Source: Amphiura filiformis (lineage: Eukaryota; Echinodermata; Ophiuroidea; Amphilepidida; Amphiuridae). From it: a stretch of 64,000 nt of DNA. Location: the NCBI RefSeq assembly GCF_039555335.1, contig NC_092642.1, positions 10,488,752-10,552,751 of the forward strand. Reading direction: 5' to 3'. The position numbers and the translations under genes were made by a program. How positions within the stretch are numbered: position 1 is the stretch's first letter; the number at the start of each line of letters is the position of its first letter. Below, piece by piece: positions 43,401 through 51,679 of this stretch. The notes beneath the pieces were generated by a model. It searched no databases. It had not been told where the DNA came from and saw nothing but the letters and a program-made list of their open reading frames with translations.

Positions 43401-45836
43401 TTTTGTGCAAAATTACCGCAAAAAGTGACAATGGGAGTCATTTTGGGTTTTTACTGGGGGGCAACAGGGGGGGGGGCAAGAGTTCTGACTTGGGGCATTT
43501 TGCCCCATCCCAGCAAACACAAAAGCGTTTTTTCGACATCATTCGCAAAAGGTTATAAAAGGTTGTCAGAAAACGTTTAAATGTCGGGTTATATAAAGGG
43601 TATATTAAGAGTATAAAACGTTTTCATAACCTTAAAAACATTTTTGATAATCTACTGCTCAGCAAACAAAAATGTTTTACAGAAAACGTTTAAATGTCGG
43701 GTTATATAAAGGGTATAAAAACGTTTTAATAACATTCCAAAAACATTCTTGAAAACTTGATACAAAACATTCTAAACAAAATGTTATTTTGGGGTTGAAA
43801 AAATATTTTGCGAAAAATGTTTGCCCAAAATATTTTCAATAACGTTTCAAAAACGTTTTCATGACCTTTATATAACCCGACATTTAAATGTTATTAAAAG
43901 GTTTTGAAAAAAACATTTTAAGAACATTTCTGTGTTTGCTAGGTTCAAATATTTTAACATAATATCATGTAAGTATTGACACAATATTTGGCAAAAATGT
44001 TTGCAAAAATAGTTTACAATAACATTTTTTGAAAACATTTAAAAATATTGTTGTAGTGTGTTTTCATACAAAAGCGTTTTAAAACGTTATCATGACCTTT
44101 GTATAACCCGACATTTTAATGTTATTAAAACGTTTTTACCTAAACCAAAAGCCAAAATATAACTTATTTAAAACGTTTTAAAAACGTTTTTGTGTTTGCT
44201 GGGATGCCCCCCATGGCACTGCCACTGGGGCCTACATAGTAAATCCAAGTGTTTAGGGTTTCTGTAACACTTTTTCAACACTGCACAGTTAAGGTATAGG
44301 ACACCTAAACACCAAAGTAAACACAAAAACACGACCTCAAATTCCTAACCACCCTAAATTACCCCCGGGAAATTAACACAAAGCCTCACATTGTGAGTGC
44401 TTTCTTGTTCCTTTAAGACTGGGGAATATACTCACCTGGTATGGCCTAAATACAAATTTGCATCCTCTCCCTGGATGCAGAACCTCCATTAAGTATCAAT
44501 GACTTATAATTTTCATTGTGTCCCCCCCCCCACACTTTCAAAAATGGATTTACGCCCCTGCATTACTGCCCATAGACAGAATGTCTAGAAAGTTTACCTC
44601 AATGCTGTGGGTGGTCTTTCTGTGCTTTTGAATGGGACAGCAGTAACCTTGGCCAATTTTTAGACCAAAATTTAGGATTTTTTAATATGCAGCATATTAT
44701 GCCAGCATAACATGAATTTCTATCGATGGATTTTTATTTCCTTCAGTAAATATTTTCTAAATTTTCATAACATATTAAAAAGACAGAGACCCTTGCTATA
44801 TAATAAGCTACCTAGGTAAGTTTTGAGTAATCATGATGAAAATGATCAAACAGTGCCTATTAATTTGTGTGTGTATGATCAATCACCTGTCACTTGGTAG
44901 TCTTGTAAAATGTCTAATGGCGCTGCCCATGGCCACTCGATGAATTGTTTAATTTGAATTAATCAATTTGATATCATAGACTGCTAAATGTACATACCTT
45001 TCCCATTGCCAAGAAATTTCCAAGAAGTGGAAGTGGACATGGACCTTTAATTCCCATCCTCCAAAAATGTGTTAGACTGTACACCTGATTCCTGGAAACA
45101 AATAAGATTAAAAGTTGATATTTAATTTGTATATACAAGAGAGCCAGTGCAATTATGACGTCTCTAAAAATATCAAAACTTGTTTGGTTCATACTTTAAT
45201 ATAAATTAATTTTAAAACGTTTTTTTTTTTGTTGATGATGAACTTTGGTTGGATATCAGTCAAATTTTATTCATTTTTTATTCTTTGCCAAAAATTACCA
45301 CATATATATTCAACTTTCAAGAAGGTTTTCTGACATTTTAAGCAGAAATAATAAGGTAAATTAGAAGAAAACCACTTAGCTGCTTAACGTTAGAGCATAA
45401 TGGGGAATCATTATCATTATCTTAGGGCCTATACGTTCAAAAAGAAGGAAAAAAGAGGTTTATCAATAATTGACAGTTGACCTATGATAATCCCTATTCA
45501 ATCCTGTGTAAAGCAGGAAACTTAATTATCCCATCAACAAAAATATCAAGATGTCATTTACAAAATTATCCATATCTTGAAAAGTATAGTTGCTATGTAT
45601 ATCATTTTGGTATCATTATAAAGCTTATTGTCCCGTGCATACCTTTTTATTCAAATCATGAAATGTCAAAAATGCGACTTGTTCCTGGTTTTGTCAGAAC
45701 GGGTCACATATGGAAAATAATGAACAAAATTGACTTACACAACCAGCAATGCCAAGCCTGTGTAGATAAGCAGCCATGTCACTGATATTGATTCAGATAC
45801 TGCTTCAACTTGCACCTCTTCCTCTTGTGTATCCAT
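28345..45836 (-). CDS. Cytochrome P450, CYP3-clan-like, ten exons seen, 3' end missing
   Basis: Exons (minus strand, in order) are 45836-45739, 45091-44998, 42519-42467, 39442-39346, 38002-37886, 35158-35070, 33668-33520, 32508-32375, 31655-31545 and 28481-28345. Phases join exactly, giving 1,079 coding bases (359 codons plus two bases). The product has an N-terminal anchor (about 19-35), a Pro/Gly hinge ([13 protein letters not shown]), helix [37 protein letters not shown], and the I-helix oxygen-binding motif FFFAGYET. Order and residues match CYP3A-type enzymes, which are endoplasmic-reticulum monooxygenases. The start is the only ATG preceding the anchor. About 140 residues (ExxR, PERF, heme-cysteine loop) are not found between 27492 and 28344, so the gene is either interrupted by the gap or truncated. 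It is convergent with the second ABM-like gene. Confidence 0.9.
28622..28815. repeat. (ATT/AGT)n microsatellite
   Basis: Interrupted TAATTATTAGTAGTAATTAT-type trinucleotide tracts lie in P450 intron 9. Confidence 0.9.
28964..31585 (-). repeat. 87-bp tandem array carrying exon 9 end and its splice donor, about 30 copies
   Basis: Read on the P450 sense strand, each unit holds codons for [14 protein letters not shown] followed directly by GTAAGATAAAAC and about 30 intronic bases. The rightmost unit merges into exon 9 itself (31545-31655), so the array was seeded from the exon-intron boundary. Units differ by only a few substitutions; two or three indels occur near 30175, 31130 and 31470. The unit is 29 codons long, which produces long meaningless open frames on the + strand. 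Each donor is followed in frame by TAA, so only the exon-proximal donor keeps the reading frame. Confidence 0.93.
31545..31655 (-). CDS. P450 exon 9, source of the 87-bp array
   Basis: It encodes [11 protein letters not shown], an acidic linker, and [14 protein letters not shown] in 37 codons, phase 0 at both ends. The acceptor is TTTTGCAG at 31656-31663 and the donor GTAAGA begins at 31544. It matches the CYP3 segment just before the I-helix. Its last third is what the array repeats, with QAEL here against QREL in the array units. Confidence 0.85.
31915..32055 (+). pseudogene. Retroelement C-terminal (GIY-YIG-like) fragment
   Basis: The + frame reads [20 protein letters not shown] then LNPDQD, which resembles the 'REAIxIxxxxPxLNRDxG' tail common in Penelope-like and related retroelements carrying a GIY-YIG endonuclease. 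Only about 45 residues are recognisable. It follows an (AT)n tract (31891-31912) and lies antisense in P450 intron 8. Confidence 0.45.
32510..33519. other. P450 intron 7
   Basis: I see nothing here beyond a short local duplication near 32720-32770 (TTGTTTAGCGTGC...GTTT twice). Confidence 0.4.
33932..34310 (+). mobile_element. tRNA-derived SINE (His-GTG-like head)
   Basis: The head shows A box TGGCCTAGTGG, an anticodon stem-loop TTGGA-TTGTGAA-TCCAA (anticodon GTG), and B box GATTCGAATCC. It is followed by a body with CCTTGTGTCCTTGAGCAAGG, a core segment shared by many deuterostome tRNA-SINEs, and a tail ending near GGAAGAAGAAGGTG. A second, minus-strand tRNA-like B box (GGTTCAATCC) is just upstream at about 33880. 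It lies antisense to the P450 in intron 6. Confidence 0.8.
34311..35069. other. P450 intron 6, remainder
   Basis: No exon is seen. A G/C-rich MITE-like fragment lies at about 34870-34945 (GGGGATGGATGACCCCATG, GGGGGAGGGGGAAGGG). Confidence 0.4.
35324..37745. repeat. 30-bp satellite, about 80 units, in P450 intron 5
   Basis: The unit on the + strand is CTAACTTTTAGTATGCATCC followed by ATAATCCAAA. About 70 units (35330-37430) are almost identical in strict 30-base register; one unit near 36260 is one base short. Edge units diverge: GCATGCATCC variants at the left, and CCAACTTTTGGTGTGTATCC variants at 37500-37740. Because 30 is divisible by three, the minus strand reads as an endless decapeptide ([10 protein letters not shown]), which I regard as an artefact. 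Confidence 0.97.
38377..38515. repeat. Foldback repeat in P450 intron 4
   Basis: Outer arms AATAGAGACATTGCGATTTC / GGAAATCACAGTCTCTATAT and inner arms GCAATCTATTCAAA / TTTGAATAGATTGC are inverted copies around a short loop. The inner motif resembles the TTGAATAGAT arms of the inverted repeats at 58473-59046. Confidence 0.7.
39062..39266 (-). mobile_element. tRNA-derived SINE on minus strand
   Basis: On the minus strand it starts GGGGCACAGTGGCACAATGG (A box TGGCACAATGG), then B box GGGTTCAGGTC, then CACTTAGGCAAGGTTTTCC, a SINE body motif. It ends close to exon 4 of the P450 (39346-39442) and is in the same orientation as that gene. Confidence 0.7.
39660..40025. repeat. T-rich tract with 160-bp tandem duplication
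   Basis: CAAGAACTGCTATACCCCAT through ACATGTGAAAATTTCAAAG occurs at 39748 and again at 39910, each preceded by oligo-T and ATCGATTTTTT. Confidence 0.85.
40097..41071. mobile_element. Element with palindromic CTAGCCGG ends and six DR1-like sites
   Basis: It opens with the palindrome ACCTAGCCGGGACACCGGCT (40097-40120 in full) and closes with CCCGGCTAGGT (41061-41071). The interior is about six diverged units of 144-156 bases, each containing GGTCAAAGGTCA or a close variant at about 40275, 40420, 40565, 40721, 40865 and 41020. The first two units also share CATCCTACAATGACGTCACT. It lies in P450 intron 3. The head (AGGTCTTGTGAT...TTCTTC...CTGGCAACA) resembles that of 20277-20400. Confidence 0.7.
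41246..42362. mobile_element. Probable 1.1-kb foldback element in P450 intron 3
   Basis: The left end TTTAAGGCCAGAGTAATGGA and the right end (reverse complement) TTTAAGGGCAGAGTAATGGG match as inverted termini. The interior contains further loose inverted segments and oligo-A/T. No coding sequence is recognised. Confidence 0.55.
42592..43070. mobile_element. MITE with about 55-bp inverted repeats in P450 intron 2
   Basis: CCCCAACTCAACACAAAAGT on the left is matched by ACATTTGTGTTGAGTTGGGG on the right, extending through CATGAGAGTTACCAAAT. The interior holds GGGGTATTTAATTTGCACTG twice. Confidence 0.8.
43325..44230. mobile_element. Outer G-rich repeat with nested CCCAGCAAACAC MITE
   Basis: Outer arms: GTGGCGGCGCCAGG...GGGGGGCA on the left and TGCCCCCC...GCACTGCCAC on the right. 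The inner MITE (43509-44203) has termini CCCAGCAAACACAAAAGCG and CGTTTTTGTGTTTGCTGGG and multiple internal AACGTTTT/AAAACGTT inverted motifs plus CGGGTTATATAAAGGGTATA. It lies in P450 intron 2. Confidence 0.75.
44231..44997. other. P450 intron 2, distal part
   Basis: No exon or element boundary is recognised. Confidence 0.4.
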
Positions 45837-47154
45837 GGTGATGGCACCTTCATAAATATAATAACATCAAAATTTATTAAAATATTAGCAATTGTGCATG
45901 TTCACTATCACAGATATTTGTGTGGAAATAATGAGATAAAGATTTCAGATAATTTTGCATGTTTATTGGTCTACGTCATTTCAATACGGCAACAGACGGC
46001 AATGTCATAAGGAAAAACAGACATGTGACGACGGCAACACCTACCGGACGTTGAACGCCCCAGGTAATGCGATTTTGGCTCATATTCGCACCCATGCAGT
46101 ACCATTACAGAAAAAAGGACACAAAATATATTTGCTAGTGCAATATGTATGAATTCTTTTTTAATGGCTTATTCTCAAAATTTCAGTACTGATTCCTATT
46201 ATGCATGATTATGTGTACAATTACACTGCTCCATAGCTAGACCACTATTGTAATTTTGTTCTGGTGTACCAGAACGTAAATAACGAAAGTAAGTAACCAA
46301 ATATTTTGTACATAAACATAATTTCGCCAAAGGTTTCCAGTGGTATAAAAATTTCAAATTTTTTTAGCCTGTGGGGGATGTGGCTGTGGATTACGAAATG
46401 TCCCTTTAACTCGAAAAGGTTGAAAAGGTATTAATCTGTGTTTGCATCCAGGCGTGTCCAAGGTGACAAAAAGTGGGGAGCTAATACGTGAAGCTGCCAA
46501 AAAGAGCCCAAAAATGCAAAAAAGTGCAGAAAGTGCAAAAAATTGGGGCGCCCATGGGCACCCCGGGCACGCCACTCGTGACACGCCTGTTTGCATCTGA
46601 CCTCTTTTTAAGTTTGGCAAAATATTTTTACCTCTCAGCTCCAGACCTTGAGTTTCAGAAAGCAACTTGATACCACGGTTTGAAGAAACGTACGCCAATA
46701 CCACATATAGCAATCACTAGCTAGTACAATTATACAGCAATCCTCTCTTCAGCCATTGATCATCAGCTGATCATGCAGTAACTTGCATCTAGCTCAAGTT
46801 AAATATTCAAAGTGGTGCTACTTCTTTCAGATCTTTTATATCCAAATTTCTGTATTACACCCCAGAAGTGTTATACTAAAATATTGCATCAATCTACTGA
46901 GCATATGGCAATTGATCACAACCAAAAGCTTCCAAAACACACCAAATATGGTAGTATGCCACAGCAAAACATGCCATATATGGCCGTGCACTCAAATAGC
47001 TACACATACTTACCTCAGTAATATTGCAGAGTATATCAGTGATATGAACAGTAGTGTCAATAATTAATCAATGAACTGAATATAAACATAGTTGGCTGGT
47101 GACCTGTGACTAGTCATACAACAATCATATTAATAATGAATCAGTATTCCTTAT
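45837..47154. other. 5' flank of the P450 gene
   Basis: No upstream exon or clear TATA box is recognised on the minus strand. 46190-46440 holds another copy of dispersed repeat R1. The CHKEKQTCDDGNTYRTLNAP frame ending in CCCCAG-GTAATG near 46064 looks exon-like but has no partner exon or recognisable family. Confidence 0.35.
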
Positions 47155-47700
47155 CGTCAGCCTGTAAGTCATTTTTTGTCATTTTGAGAACAAAGTACAA
47201 CATATGTGACCCCTCGGCACAACTGAGCCCTGAAATTGTCAATCATCATTTTTGAGATATTCAACCAAAATATTCTGCTTGAAATTAAATATCAAGTACT
47301 AAAGACATGATATACATCATTTTAAAGCTAATATTAGCTTTAAAATGATGTATATCATGTCTTTAGTACTTGATATTTAAGTAGTGAAAAATCAATAAAA
47401 CAATCAATAAATCCTTTGTTTCCTATTGTTTATTGTTAAGTTCGATGGATCATATCTCAATAGTGGCACTGGCGACATCCAGGCTCAGTTGTGCCGAGGG
47501 GTCACATATGGTTCAAGCATGCATTTAAACATAATTATTCACCAATTTTTACACAAGAACAAATGATAAAGATACTAATAAAATGAAATATTAAATCCAA
47601 AATAATTAGGGTGATTACGTAACTGATAAATGCTTGAACCACATTTTGTTCTTTGTTCTCAAAATTACAAAAAATGACTTGGGCGATTAGCGTAGCAGGC
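47155..47700. mobile_element. Nested MITEs with a perfect 96-bp palindrome
   Basis: The outer element has arms AAGTCATTTTTTGT and TTTTGAGAACAAAG (about 47167-47193), inverted at about 47650-47682. The inner element 47208-47509 has termini CATATGTGACCCCTCGGCAC and GTGCCGAGGGGTCACATATG. Inside it, 47285-47380 is a perfect palindrome with 48-base arms and no spacer. Confidence 0.8.
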
Positions 47701-47836
47701 TAACATTATTCCATTATTAGCTAAGAAGCTACAATAACACTTACCTTAAATGTGGGGATGTGACACAATCTGGTCCATAAAGGCCAAATGAGGCATTTTT
47801 TGAAAATTAAGTTACGACATGTATAGAATTATTACC

Positions 47837-48422
47837 TTAAGGTGGTACTACACTCCTTGATAAATTTATGACTATTTTTACATTTTTCTTGAAAAAATAA
47901 TAACACACTGGTAACAAAAGTTATGTATATTATAGGGGTAAGGAACCCGCAGTTACTACACTGGAATTTCAGTGAGTCAGGTCAAGTGGTACTTTATTTA
48001 TGATAAGAAAAGAGGTATACCGCTAGAATCCCGAGGTACTCAGTACAAATGACCATACTGGGACGTGCCGCAAACATGGGTAGCATTTTCAGCCTTCTGG
48101 TATATCAATGACCACCTTTTCAAAGCCTATTTTGGTATATGAATGGGTCCTTTTTTCACAATTTTCCTTAATCTAGCCAAAATTTTCAAAATTTCCCCAG
48201 TTATGGGTCCACTTCCAAAATCTCAATGGCACGTCCCTACCAAAACCAAACTTGAGTACCCCGGGCTAGAATGTACCTCATTTCTTGACAATGAGCGAAC
48301 CTCTTGTCTTGAATCAATGAAATTTCAGTTAAGTAATTGGATTCCTTGCCACTATGTATTTACTTTTTGAGAAAAATGCAAAATTAGTCACAAAATTTAT
48401 CAGGGGTGTAGTACCACCTTAA
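47837..48422. mobile_element. TTAA-flanked MITE (GTACTACACCC family) interrupted by another element
   Basis: It begins TTAAGGTGGTACTACACTCC and ends GGGGTGTAGTACCACCTTAA, matching 18226-18584. At its centre (48030-48264) lies an element with CCCGAGGTACTC/GAGTACCCCGG termini, flanked by an 8-base direct repeat GCTAGAAT. The uninterrupted copy reads GCTAGGAT there. Confidence 0.8.
48030..48264. mobile_element. Nested CCCGGGGTACTC element with 8-bp target duplication
   Basis: The termini GGTACTC and GAGTACC are inverted, and GCTAGAAT flanks both sides (48022-48029 and 48265-48272). It shares GTTTGGTTTTGGTAG, CATATACCAAAATAGGCTTT and related text with 63676-64000, in the opposite orientation. 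An 8-bp duplication would suit a hAT-type element (inference). Confidence 0.7.
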
Positions 48423-48584
48423 TACAAACATTATAATGAAAAAACATAATGAAAACATTAAAGTCTAGCATACCCCGGAACTTGGTTCTAAAGTTATGAA
48501 ATATTTTGATGTCTATTTTCTTACACCATCAAACAGAAGTTAAACATCATTACTGGAAATAGAATGGGAATAGGCATTTCGAGA

Positions 48585-48826
48585 TCCACAGCCTCATCCC
48601 CCTACCTTTCTCAAAAAAAGTTGAGATTTTTATACCTCTGATTATAATGTTTATGTACCAAAGATTTCTTGCAGATTAATTCGTTTAGCAAAAATATCGT
48701 CAAATTTGAATTTGGTCCTGGTATACCAGAACCAAATTACAACAGTGGTCTGCCCAATCATGCATAACTCGCAAACACAAAATCGGAATCAACTGAAATT
48801 TTGGGAGTAAGCTTTTTCGTGGATAT
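48585..48826 (-). repeat. Dispersed repeat R1, copy split by the LTR element
   Basis: On the minus strand this matches about 2270-2600. Its continuation resumes at 54213-54260 on the far side of the LTR retrotransposon (CATAAAAAGAGAATACTAAG against the complement of CATCCTCTTTTTATG). Confidence 0.8.
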
Positions 48827-49252
48827 TGTAAAAGTATGGGGGTTCCGAAAATGAGGAGGCGTGGGCCGGGATTTTTAAGTCCCTCTGGATATTAATAAAA
48901 ATAAATAAACAGTGCAAATATTCGTACTCTATAAATTGGCTAGTTTTAGCGTGGTTTTACACCAAAACATTTTCGTGCACATAGACAAATAAACAAAGAT
49001 AAATCCAAAATGTAAACAGGGTCATATCTGAAGTAAAATTTGGATCACTTCAAAGCTGCAAAACTATTTTGAACAGACATTAAGATAAACAAACAAAACA
49101 AACCTTTTCTTTCCACAAACAAGACAAAAGTATATCACAAGTTCATATCACAAATAAAAGCAATTGATAGTCCGATTTTTCAGTCAAAAGTCAGTATAGA
49201 AATATAGTTCAGTATTTAGTTAGCATGTTATTAATTGTTCTCTGGCATATAT

Positions 49253-49999
49253 TTATAGTGGAGAAGATGAAAATCGTGAAACAAATGTCCTCCAGACCGG
49301 AATAGAGTTTTTAGATTCTGATGATACACGTGGTGGTTCACGTTCACGATGATAGTCATTTGCAGAAGAAATCTTGCACGGAGAACGAGAGGAGATGGGC
49401 ATCCCAGATGGTGGAGTTGAAATGTCCAAACTCAGTGGTAGTGATGATTCCATGGTCCTACCTGTACACTTGTCAACAGCTGTGGTGGATGAAGTGATTG
49501 GAGCTTCAAGTTCAACTGTTGAATTAGATATTGAAAGTTTTGTATTGCACATTGATGAATCATTTGGTGAAACAGTTTTAGCGGGTCGTTTACAACCATT
49601 TACATGTTTGCCATCAAGACCAGTTACATTCACTGCTTCCGGAGTCCGTCCCAAAATATTGACAATATCAAACATGACTATTTTTCCCTGTCCGACACTA
49701 GTACGTTGGTGTTTTGGGTTCGGTTTAGAAATTCCCGATTTGTGTATAAACACATCTTGTCCATTATCTGTCCTGGTAATGAATCCATAGCCTTTGGTGA
49801 CATACCATTTCACAGCTCCTTCAACATTTCTTGCAGTTGGTACTGGTGTATTATCAGATGGCATAGAAATAATAGGAGTCACAATATCATGCACTATCTT
49901 TGCATTCCTGCATTTACAAGGCCGATGATTCACAAGTTGATTTTCCAGTTCTTTAACTTTGCTTTCCAGTTGCTGTAATCTCTGTAATAAAGTCTCCAT
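49253..49999 (-). CDS. LTR-encoded coiled-coil plus cold-shock-domain (Y-box-like) protein
   Basis: The predicted protein has 248 residues from METLLQRLQQ. Residues 3-22 form leucine heptads (LLQRLQQLESKVKELENQL), a likely coiled coil. Next comes a CKCRNAK basic patch, then a cold-shock domain at about 58-129: GAVKWYVTKGYGFITRTDNG, with RNP1 KGYGFI (69-74) and RNP2 VFIH (83-86), and NPKHQRTSVGQGK and EAVNVTGLDG as in eukaryotic Y-box proteins. The C-terminal half is Ser/Pro-rich and probably disordered. Cold-shock domains bind single-stranded nucleic acid, so this may chaperone or package the element RNA (inference). The frame could be extended 32 codons upstream, but this Met lies after a plausible 5' leader. 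It is the only coding capacity of the element, and an intact reading frame here argues for recent selection or recent insertion. Confidence 0.88.
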   Translation of the reverse strand: METLLQRLQQLESKVKELENQLVNHRPCKCRNAKIVHDIVTPIISMPSDNTPVPTARNVEGAVKWYVTKGYGFITRTDNGQDVFIHKSGISKPNPKHQRTSVGQGKIVMFDIVNILGRTPEAVNVTGLDGKHVNGCKRPAKTVSPNDSSMCNTKLSISNSTVELEAPITSSTTAVDKCTGRTMESSLPLSLDISTPPSGMPISSRSPCKISSANDYHREREPPRVSSESKNSIPVWRTFVSRFSSSPL

Positions 50000-50101
50000 T
50001 GTAAAAACCAATGACGATATATCGATATAAACTGATGACTTGAGACAAAATGAAGGATAAAACAGATGATGACACAGAGATATTTGTTGCAACAATATAT
50101 T

Positions 50102-50110
50102 TATTTTATA
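50102..50110 (-). promoter_or_regulatory. TATA-like box in the 3' LTR
   Basis: On the minus strand TATAAAATA lies about 103 bases upstream of the CSD start codon, the right distance for transcription to begin about 70-80 bases before the ATG. The same box is in the 5' LTR at 52953-52961. This is positional inference only. Confidence 0.45.
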
Positions 50111-51362
50111 TGAAAAGTCCTAAAGCAAAATGGTGGAGGTGGTCTAGCAAGGAACTGGCATGTTGGAGACCAGAGCTAGACTGACAAAACATCCCAGGTC
50201 AAAAACAAAGGGAGCATTATGCTAATTAGTAAATCTCTACTACAACTTTTATTATCACCAAAACATATAAACCATAGGCACTGAGTGGCATTGACCTTGA
50301 TAAAGAGATGGGTGACCTATGCAAATAAGAGCAACATGAGACTGGAAAGTGAAAAGGTCAACTCCCATTACATAATCAGTTTCCAGGCAGAGAACATGAG
50401 ATAGGCACATGTCTTATTAAGCATGACTGGGGTAAAATTGATGTAAACAAACCTTGACTGAACTTGGAACAACTCATGCATTTTTGAGGAAAGAAACACA
50501 AATAATTTGCAATACAAGTAAACTTCCAAAATGAAAACAACATTTGTCACTTCCAACACATTTATGAGGAAGTATACCTTGATTAATAAGATGACACAAA
50601 ATAATAGATAAATTAAGATCAGGTGATGACCTTAATAAAAAGTTTCTAAATTTAGAAATGTTGTCACACTGCAGAACATTTTTCAGTTCTACAATAATCA
50701 TGTCTTTCAAAATGACATATCCAAACAACAAAACTTAATAAACTTTCAAAATATCAAAACAAAACAATGCATAATCAAATTCTGCTGATTGCTATTAATT
50801 AAATAAATTGGTTGTGTACACAATTAGATCAATATTTTTAATGATCCTCAACCAAAAACAATCATAAACCTTTCAGCCAAACAAAATAATATTAATTAGT
50901 GACCAAAGTTGATGACCTTATGAATTTACACTAAGGGCGCATACTACCAAAAACTTTTCAGGGCACATAACACTATAATAACATAAAAATAATACACATC
51001 AAGAAACAGCTGATCGTTAACAATGCAGGGTTTTACATGATTGCAGAAATGATGGATTTGACACCATGCGAAAAGATAAATAAACAAGAAAATTTGGAAA
51101 GTTCAAGACATGTCCTTTAGCAGCCCCATTAATTTTGCGGGAAGAGATCATAAGGTTTTTCAGGCAAACCACACAGAAAATGACCAAGTTTAATGATTGG
51201 CGAAGCATACTACACCCTAAACACAGGCTAGTCCTCTTTAAAAATCATACTGCAGTCACACTCATGCAGTTCCTTTAATTCGTTATCTACATTAACCGTC
51301 AAAATTCTGTGCGAAAAAATACCCTATTTTTGTCTTAATTACTCGGCCCAAATTTTGTTACA

Positions 51363-51374
51363 GAGCCCCCACCG
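51363..51374 (-). promoter_or_regulatory. Candidate polypurine tract
   Basis: On the sense (minus) strand CGGTGGGGGCTC immediately precedes the 3' LTR's TGTAAC. It is G-rich, as expected for a plus-strand primer, but short and not purely purine. Confidence 0.45.
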
Positions 51375-51658
51375 AGGACGATGCCGCCCCGGCATAAAGG
51401 CTGACATCAACAAAAAGGGACAAAATTTGGGCTGCTACACATCCTGTAACTTTAAAAAAATGGGTTAAACAAAACAAGCGTTAACGATCAGTGTAATGAC
51501 ATAATAATAATGATAACAGTACCAGCCAGTACACAATAATAAATGAGCATATAAATTTCTACATATTTCCAAAGGTATAAAAACGATGAAAACAATGTCA
51601 CTTTACACATTTTGCCAACCCATCCCACACAACAAAACAATACTATCCAAAAAACCTC

Positions 51659-51676
51659 ATCCCACTTCTGACACCA
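51659..51676 (-). promoter_or_regulatory. Primer binding site complementary to tRNA-Leu
   Basis: The sense sequence TGGTGTCAGAAGTGGGAT starts three bases after the 5' LTR. It is the exact complement of an 18-base ATCCCACTTCTGACACCA 3' end, as in metazoan tRNA-Leu including the CCA tail (tRNA end recalled, not searched). This identifies the element as a tRNA-primed LTR retroelement and sets its strand. Confidence 0.9.
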
Positions 51677-51679
51677 TTT

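Larger units (their letters stand above)
48827..51362 (-). repeat. 3' LTR (sense orientation), with intact CSD frame
   Basis: This is the promoter-distal LTR in the element's minus-strand orientation. In sense it opens TGTAACAAAATTTGGGCC and closes CTTTTACA. It carries the uninterrupted coding frame 49253-49999. Confidence 0.93.
51363..51679 (-). other. Internal region of the LTR element, non-coding
   Basis: These 317 bases contain the primer binding site at one end and the G-rich tract at the other. No open frame longer than a few dozen codons is recognisable. A segment near the G-rich end (CAGCCCAAATTTTGTCCC, sense) echoes the LTR terminus ACAAAATTTGGGCC in inverted form and could fold with it. 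Confidence 0.8.

Noticed and set aside
45955-46070. Possible exon ending CCCCAG-GTAATG (CHKEKQTCDDGNTYR)
   Set aside because: Cysteine-containing and exon-like, but no acceptor-matched partner exon or family could be identified.
49374-49978. Open frames on the + strand opposite the CSD gene (138 and 124 codons)
   Set aside because: They are shadows of the minus-strand coding frame and have no recognisable domain.
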